From an uncultured Oscillospiraceae bacterium (GTDB lineage Bacteria; Bacillota; Clostridia; Oscillospirales; Oscillospiraceae), in contig CAKUJN010000082.1 in the NCBI GenBank assembly GCA_934661735.1, positions 1 through 8,546 of the forward strand: a stretch of 8,546 bases of DNA, read 5' to 3'. The notes under the pieces are model-generated. The model saw nothing but the letters and a program-made list of their open reading frames with translations, did not search any database and was not told the DNA's origin. Position 1 is the stretch's first letter; the number at the start of each line of letters is the position of its first letter. The position numbers and the translations under genes were made by a program. This document shows positions 3,938 through 8,546 of the stretch, piece by piece.

Positions 3938-6258
3938 AAGAGGCATTGACGGTTTCGGCGCTGATTCTGGCGGTGCTGCTAGTGCGCGCGATGTTCAGAA
4001 GCCGCGTGCCGAAGCGGATGATTTATTGTCTGTGGCTGGTTGTGCTGCTGAAGCTGTGCCTGCCCGTCACGCTGTTCAGCCTGCCGCTTCTTCCGGTGGA
4101 GGCAGCGGCCGCGCCGGTGCAGCGCGCGGAAGCGCCTGTGCAGACCGCGCCCGTTGTGCAGCAGCCCGCGCAGACTGCTGCACAGCCGCAGCCGCCCGCG
4201 CAGCAGCCGGCCTCTCCGGTACAGAAGAGCGGAGAACCGGCAGAAAAGCCGCTGACGACTGCGCAGGTGTTTCAAGTTGTCCGGCTTGGCGGCAGCGCGC
4301 TGCTTGGACTATGGCTGTCCGGTGCGTGGACGGTGTTTACGATTCGTCTGCGCCGGAACCGCCGCCTGCTCGGCAGGCGCGGCCGGACGCGCATCTATGT
4401 TTCCGATGCGGTCAGATCGCCGTGCCTTGCCGGACTGATTCCGGCGGTCTATCTGACGCAGAACGTGTTGCAGACAGATGAAGCGGAATTGATTCTGCGC
4501 CATGAGCTGACGCATCTGCGTCACCTGGATTTCCTGTGGTCGTTCTGCCGCACGCTGGCGGTGATTGTTTACTGGTGGAATCCGTTCATCTGGCTTGCCG
4601 CAATCTGCTCCGCACGCGACGCGGAGCTGGCGTGTGACGAGGCGGTTGCCGCGGGTCTTTCAGACGCGGAGCGCCTTGCCTACGCCCGTGCGATTCTGGC
4701 GCAGGCGCCGCGCAGAGCGGCGGCGCTGAGCCTTGCCGGACCGCCGGTGAAGGAACGCATCCTGTTTCTGACGAAAAAGCAGCGGACCAGCGCGCTGTGC
4801 GTCATTCTGGCGTTGCTGCTCGTCGCATCTGCGGCCGGCTGTTCGTTTGCGGAGCTGACGCGGCAGAAATCGGGAGAAATCACAATGCCGGATGCCGCGG
4901 CGCATCCGGAGGCTGTGCCGGACGGTGCGGAAAGCGCGACAAACAGCACGGGGACAGTGGAGTCCGCACCATTGCCGGATGACAGGGACGGGGACAGCAT
5001 GATTGCGCTTCCGGCGGAGGCCGCCGCGTGGGCTGGCACGTATCTGTCCGCACGGTACACGGTACTGGACTGTCAGACTGCCGCCTTTGACGGCACGGAC
5101 TATCTGCTCCTGCTCACCGGCAGCAAAGATGTGAACGGGAGCGATTACACCGGCTATCAGATATTTGCGCTGGAAAAGACGGACGGCGGCTGCTCGCTCT
5201 ATGCGTGGAACGAGGCGCAGGCGTGGGATTCGTCGCGCGGGCTTCTGGCATGTGCCATGCGGACGGACGAGCTTGCCGCCGTCTACGGCTTTACGGACGG
5301 CGGTACGCAGTTTGATACGATTACGACCGTGTTTGCGGACGGAACCGAGGAAACAGGTGCCATCGCGCCGGACGCACCGTTCCTGCGCGTGTTTACCGGC
5401 AGACTGCTCAGAGTGCAGGACGTCGTATTCTCCGGCGGCGGGTCGGAGATAAAGTGGTCAGAGGTGTCGGCGGCGGGACTGCACGCGCCGGTTGAGGACG
5501 ATTATCCCCCGAACGACAGCATTGGGGCCAGAATCCGCATGAAGCTGGATTTTGCGCACTGGGCACGGGAAATGACGCCGGAATATGAAGAGGCCGTCCG
5601 GCAGTTTCAGCTTGCGGACAGCAAAATGAGCGACCTGCCTGGCGATGTTTCACAGTGGCCGCGCTATTATTCCGCATTTGCCGGCTATTTCAGCGGCATG
5701 AATGCCGACCTGCATTATCTGGACGCGGACGCGGTCTGGACAGAGGACCTTTCCGTGGACGGACAGGAGCTGATCGTCACAATGTCGCGCGGTGGGCGCG
5801 TCCTGACGCTGGCCTATTTGCCGGAAACACGGACAATCCGCGGCGGAGTGGATTATGCGCAGATGTCGATGGATATGCTGGCGCTGCTTCAGGACGAACT
5901 GTACGGATTCCGGCCGGACAACACGGAGGCCGAAAAGGAAAAGTGGGCGGCGATTGCCGCAATCAAAAATGAGATGGTCACGCGCGCAAAGGCGGAGGGT
6001 TATCACTATGAGAAACACGTGACGTTTGATGATCTGAATGAAATGATCGACTACCGGCTGATGAACAACGAAATCCTTATGAACGCGTTTCCGGATGATG
6101 CCGTGCAGATGGAAGCCTGCCGGACGGAAAACGCGGCAATCGAGGCATTCCGCGCCACGCTGCCGGAAAACGGGGACGATGCAGACGCATATTCCTACTG
6201 GCAGTATTATTGGAATGAGGTCCTGCATCAGGAGCCGCCGTCGTATTATGTCCCGTAA
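3931..6258 (+). CDS. M56 family (BlaR1-type) membrane metalloprotease/sensor
   Basis: This 775-residue protein starts at ATG 3931, overlapping the repressor's stop, with AGGAGG 7-9 bases before it. Helices are visible at about 4-22, 31-54 and 116-138, plus a hydrophobic stretch near 204-226 (VIVYWWNPFIWLAAI) and a last helix at 288-303. A Pro/Gln/Ala-rich linker (57-108, repeated PVQ and QP units) separates helices 2 and 3. The zinc protease motif is HELTH (191-195), with E232 and D236 in AELACDE as the further ligand region. All are as in BlaR1 and MecR1, where the cytoplasmic protease is switched on by an outside sensor and leads to repressor loss. The last helix ends LVASAAGC304, a lipobox-like sequence. 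The remaining 470 residues (Asp/Glu- and aromatic-rich, soluble) have no visible SxxK or KTG and do not resemble a penicillin-binding sensor, so the signal is unknown. Expression is shared with the repressor. Confidence 0.9.
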   Translation: MLKEALTVSALILAVLLVRAMFRSRVPKRMIYCLWLVVLLKLCLPVTLFSLPLLPVEAAAAPVQRAEAPVQTAPVVQQPAQTAAQPQPPAQQPASPVQKSGEPAEKPLTTAQVFQVVRLGGSALLGLWLSGAWTVFTIRLRRNRRLLGRRGRTRIYVSDAVRSPCLAGLIPAVYLTQNVLQTDEAELILRHELTHLRHLDFLWSFCRTLAVIVYWWNPFIWLAAICSARDAELACDEAVAAGLSDAERLAYARAILAQAPRRAAALSLAGPPVKERILFLTKKQRTSALCVILALLLVASAAGCSFAELTRQKSGEITMPDAAAHPEAVPDGAESATNSTGTVESAPLPDDRDGDSMIALPAEAAAWAGTYLSARYTVLDCQTAAFDGTDYLLLLTGSKDVNGSDYTGYQIFALEKTDGGCSLYAWNEAQAWDSSRGLLACAMRTDELAAVYGFTDGGTQFDTITTVFADGTEETGAIAPDAPFLRVFTGRLLRVQDVVFSGGGSEIKWSEVSAAGLHAPVEDDYPPNDSIGARIRMKLDFAHWAREMTPEYEEAVRQFQLADSKMSDLPGDVSQWPRYYSAFAGYFSGMNADLHYLDADAVWTEDLSVDGQELIVTMSRGGRVLTLAYLPETRTIRGGVDYAQMSMDMLALLQDELYGFRPDNTEAEKEKWAAIAAIKNEMVTRAKAEGYHYEKHVTFDDLNEMIDYRLMNNEILMNAFPDDAVQMEACRTENAAIEAFRATLPENGDDADAYSYWQYYWNEVLHQEPPSYYVP

Positions 6259-6264
6259 GAAATG

Positions 6265-6301
6265 AAAGCAGGCCGCTGCCCTTTGGGCAGCGGCCTGCTT
6301 T
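6265..6301. terminator. Bidirectional terminator between convergent genes
   Basis: A perfect 17-bp stem, 6265-6281 and 6285-6301 (AAAGCAGGCCGCTGCCC and its complement), encloses a TTT loop, with A residues before and T residues after. It sits 7 bases after the M56 gene's stop and about 20 bases from the stop of the opposite gene, so it should end transcription from both sides. Confidence 0.9.
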
Positions 6302-6319
6302 GCCTGTCGGCACAGGTAA

Positions 6320-8546
6320 TTATGCTTTTCCGGCGATAATCCGGCAGAAATCAAGCGCGGTGTCCACGCTCCCGACGCGGTAGCCCGCCGAGGCGTGCAC
6401 AATATGGCACGGCCCGTCGCACAGCAGAAGCAGCGGCAGCCGCTCGGGATCGACATAGGCGCTTCGCGCCGCAGGCTCGGCGGCATCCGGCGAAAACCAG
6501 ACCTCCGCGTCCGGAAATGCCTCAACAGCCGTCTGAAGCGTCCGGTTCTGAAGCGCCAGCGGCCCGTTCGGGAGGAAAACCAGCCGCAGCGGAAGCTCGG
6601 AGATGCGCGTCCGGCGGGCAATCAACTCGTTCAGCAGATGTTCAGTCGGCTCGCTGCCCGCATCCAGCCACATCAGAAGCGACGGCGTTGCCGTCAGCAC
6701 GGCGGCGTCCGCCGTGCGGCCGTCGGGCGAGTGCGCGGTAAAACCGGCCAGCGTGAAATCGACGGCCAGCTCGGCAAACGAAACCGTCTGTTTCCGCAGG
6801 CGCACATGCTTCGTCTCTCCGGCGCGCAGGGGGAATTCCAGCCGCGACGCGCGCAGATCGCCGTTTGGGAGGCGGTTGCTGGTCAGAATTCGATAAATGC
6901 CGGCGGGAAGCGGAACAGTCAGAAGATCGCAGTCCCATTCAGAATCACACAGCGCCAGCGGCCGCCATGCGCCGGATTCCAGAACGGACAGCCCGAAACC
7001 CGAGCCGGACTGCCACGCTTCGCCGCACGGCTTTTCCAGACAGAGCGCCGCGTCGGGCGTCAGTCCTGCCTCCGGCGAGCGGAAGCGGCCCTCGGAAGCA
7101 TACTCCGCCGCGCCGACGGCAGGATTGAGCCGCGCGGGGATGGCCAGCGCGCGGCAGATTGAAACGAACAGCAGGCGCTTTGACCGCGCGTCCGCGCGGT
7201 GCAGACGCATCGCTCCGGCGGGGCGCGTCAGAAGCTGGCGGTATTCGACCTCGGGCGCGGGGAGAAATTTCTCCTGAATCCAGGCCCAGAGGGCTTCGGG
7301 CGATGTACGGAAGCGCTGCTTCTCGGCATCGGAAAAGCTGTTCAGAAGCGCCGCGCGGCATGGGGCCAGCGGCTCCAGCCCGACGCGCGGACAGAGTATG
7401 TACCGCATTGCGAATGTGTCGGACGGGGAGAGGTCCGGCGCAAGCGTCAGCGCCTCATACAGCACATCGGCGCGGATGTCGCGCAGATCTTTTTCGGAAA
7501 GCGTTTTAAGCAGCGCCAGCTTCCGCTCCGGCGAAAACGCCGGATGCTCCAGAAACTCAGCCAGCGTGTCAAAATTGCCGCAGGCCGCGCGCAGAAGCGG
7601 CTCCGCCTCTGCGCTGTACTGCGCGCAGAGCGCCGCCGCGCGAACCGGATCGAACGCTGCTTCTATCCGGAGGCGGCGCGCCGCGTCTGCCGCGCGCGTC
7701 TTCTCTGCGGCAAACGCCTGCCGTGCGGGCGCAGGCTGCGCCGGAGAATCCTCCCGCGGCGCGTGAATGGTAAAGTCCGTCCACTGTGCTGACGGCGTTT
7801 TTGCCGCGGCCAGCGTCAGCGTGAGCGGCTCCGTCTGTGCGGCAGGGCAGAGGCGCGCACAGAACAGCCCGTCCCGCCGCGCCTGTACGATCAGATCGCC
7901 ATAGCCGCAGCGCAGACGCGCCGTCCCGTCATGTCCGGTGCGCAGCACGGCGGCGGGGAAAATCTGCGACTCGTTGAGAATGCCGAACGTCACCTCGGCG
8001 CCCTCGGCGGGCGTGCCGTCCGGCGCAAGAACCTGTACGCACAGCGTCCGCACGCGCGCATAGCGCGCCGTCTGGTTCAAAAACGTCACCGCGCCGTCGA
8101 CGCAGATGACGTCATCGCCCGTTTCGGGCGTGCCGAAGCAGCGGCTGTGCACCAGCACCGCGCGGCTGGCCGCGCCGGTGAACCACCCGCGGTCCAGCGT
8201 CTGCTCCGGCTCGCATGCACCGAGAAAATGCCATGCGCCGCCGCAGAAAACCTCGACCCAGGCATGGTTGTCGTCACAGTGCGCCCAGCGCGGGGTATAG
8301 ACCTGCCGCGCGGGAATTCCGGCCGCGCGCAGCGCGTTGACTGCAAAGGTGGATTCCTCGCCGCAGCGGCCGAAGCCAGAACGCCATGTGTCCAGCGCCG
8401 AGGCTGTGCGTTCGTCGGTCGAGCGGTAGCAGACCTGCTCCGCGCACCATTCGTTCACGGCAAGCGCCGCGTCGTATGCAGAGAGCCCATCGATCCGGTC
8501 CTTCAGCTGTTCGTAGAACAGACGCCGGCAGTCGCTGAGGGCCTCC
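6320..8546 (-). CDS. Transglutaminase-like multidomain protein (5' end outside window)
   Basis: The open frame runs from the right edge to TAA at 6320-6322: 741 residues without the N-terminus (numbered here from the codon at 8543-8545). Residues about 1-125 are a transglutaminase/protease-like core. Cys61 lies in GFGRCGEESTFAVNALRAAG and His94 in DDNHAWVEVF, with FLGACEPEQTLDRGWF in place of the third acid segment, as in several gut-bacterial members. Residues about 150-235 resemble a carboxypeptidase-regulatory/Ig-like beta sandwich (PDGTPAEGAEVTFG). Residues 444-483 (RLHRADARSKRLLFVSICRA, then LAIPARL and EY) look like a second transglutaminase core lacking the Cys. A beta sandwich follows near 540-588, and a thioredoxin-like domain probably occupies 590-741. 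The function may be peptide or cell-wall modification, but no substrate can be named. GTG 8458 is inside the domain and is not the true start. It is convergent with the M56 gene. Confidence 0.82.
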   Translation of the reverse strand, partial: EALSDCRRLFYEQLKDRIDGLSAYDAALAVNEWCAEQVCYRSTDERTASALDTWRSGFGRCGEESTFAVNALRAAGIPARQVYTPRWAHCDDNHAWVEVFCGGAWHFLGACEPEQTLDRGWFTGAASRAVLVHSRCFGTPETGDDVICVDGAVTFLNQTARYARVRTLCVQVLAPDGTPAEGAEVTFGILNESQIFPAAVLRTGHDGTARLRCGYGDLIVQARRDGLFCARLCPAAQTEPLTLTLAAAKTPSAQWTDFTIHAPREDSPAQPAPARQAFAAEKTRAADAARRLRIEAAFDPVRAAALCAQYSAEAEPLLRAACGNFDTLAEFLEHPAFSPERKLALLKTLSEKDLRDIRADVLYEALTLAPDLSPSDTFAMRYILCPRVGLEPLAPCRAALLNSFSDAEKQRFRTSPEALWAWIQEKFLPAPEVEYRQLLTRPAGAMRLHRADARSKRLLFVSICRALAIPARLNPAVGAAEYASEGRFRSPEAGLTPDAALCLEKPCGEAWQSGSGFGLSVLESGAWRPLALCDSEWDCDLLTVPLPAGIYRILTSNRLPNGDLRASRLEFPLRAGETKHVRLRKQTVSFAELAVDFTLAGFTAHSPDGRTADAAVLTATPSLLMWLDAGSEPTEHLLNELIARRTRISELPLRLVFLPNGPLALQNRTLQTAVEAFPDAEVWFSPDAAEPAARSAYVDPERLPLLLLCDGPCHIVHASAGYRVGSVDTALDFCRIIAGKA

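Noticed and set aside
4057..4257. Pro/Gln-rich linker of the M56 protein as a sequencing artefact or repeat expansion
   Set aside because: The frame is intact, codon use matches neighbours, and it lies between two helices where a flexible extracytoplasmic loop is reasonable.
5650..6621. Minus-strand open frame (323 codons) spanning the M56 end and transglutaminase end
   Set aside because: It crosses the bidirectional terminator and overlaps two recognisable genes in other frames; low-plausibility composition.
6395..7792. Plus-strand open frames opposite the transglutaminase-like gene
   Set aside because: Arg/Ala/Gly-rich shadows caused by high GC at third positions; no start signals or domain patterns.

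Overview
The window looks like chromosomal DNA of a high-GC Firmicute, most likely a gut-type Clostridia member. Supporting signs are AGGAGG-type ribosome sites, sigma-A promoters (TTGACA-17-TATGCT), a BlaI/M56 pair, a PF06541-type permease, and Tn916-like integrase/excisionase proteins. No ribosomal RNA or marker gene is present, so the placement is by style only.

Layout. (1) 1-1010: a piece of an integrative element on the minus strand, with an excisionase-like gene, a truncated helix-turn-helix gene and the 5' end of a tyrosine integrase. The upstream side is AT-rich and gives way abruptly to GC-rich host-like DNA near 1005-1017. (2) 1010-2290: a zone of gene fragments. It holds a C-terminal membrane tail (1017-1223), a roughly 290-bp array of consecutive hairpins (1239-1530), the N-terminal part of a PF06541 membrane protein fused out of frame to the C-terminus of an unrelated gene (1628-2099), a perfect palindromic terminator, and a short minus-strand N-terminal fragment (to 2288). 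(3) 2322-3416: an intact ketopantoate-reductase-like gene with its own promoter and an operator-like dyad. (4) 3479-6301: a self-contained regulatory operon. A promoter overlaps two ACAnnTGT boxes, followed by a BlaI-type repressor translationally coupled to an M56 (BlaR1-type) membrane metalloprotease with a large extracytoplasmic C-terminal region that does not look penicillin-binding, then a strong bidirectional terminator. (5) 6320-8546: a convergent, 5'-incomplete transglutaminase-like multidomain protein.

How the genes work together. Genes of region 4 form a sense-and-derepress circuit. The M56 protein should sense something outside the membrane and activate its cytoplasmic HExxH protease, which inactivates the repressor and opens the shared promoter. 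No separate target gene lies in the operon, so it either autoregulates or controls distant targets. Region 1 and the fragments of region 2 are best read as a recombination hotspot. The reductase and transglutaminase genes appear to be independent units.
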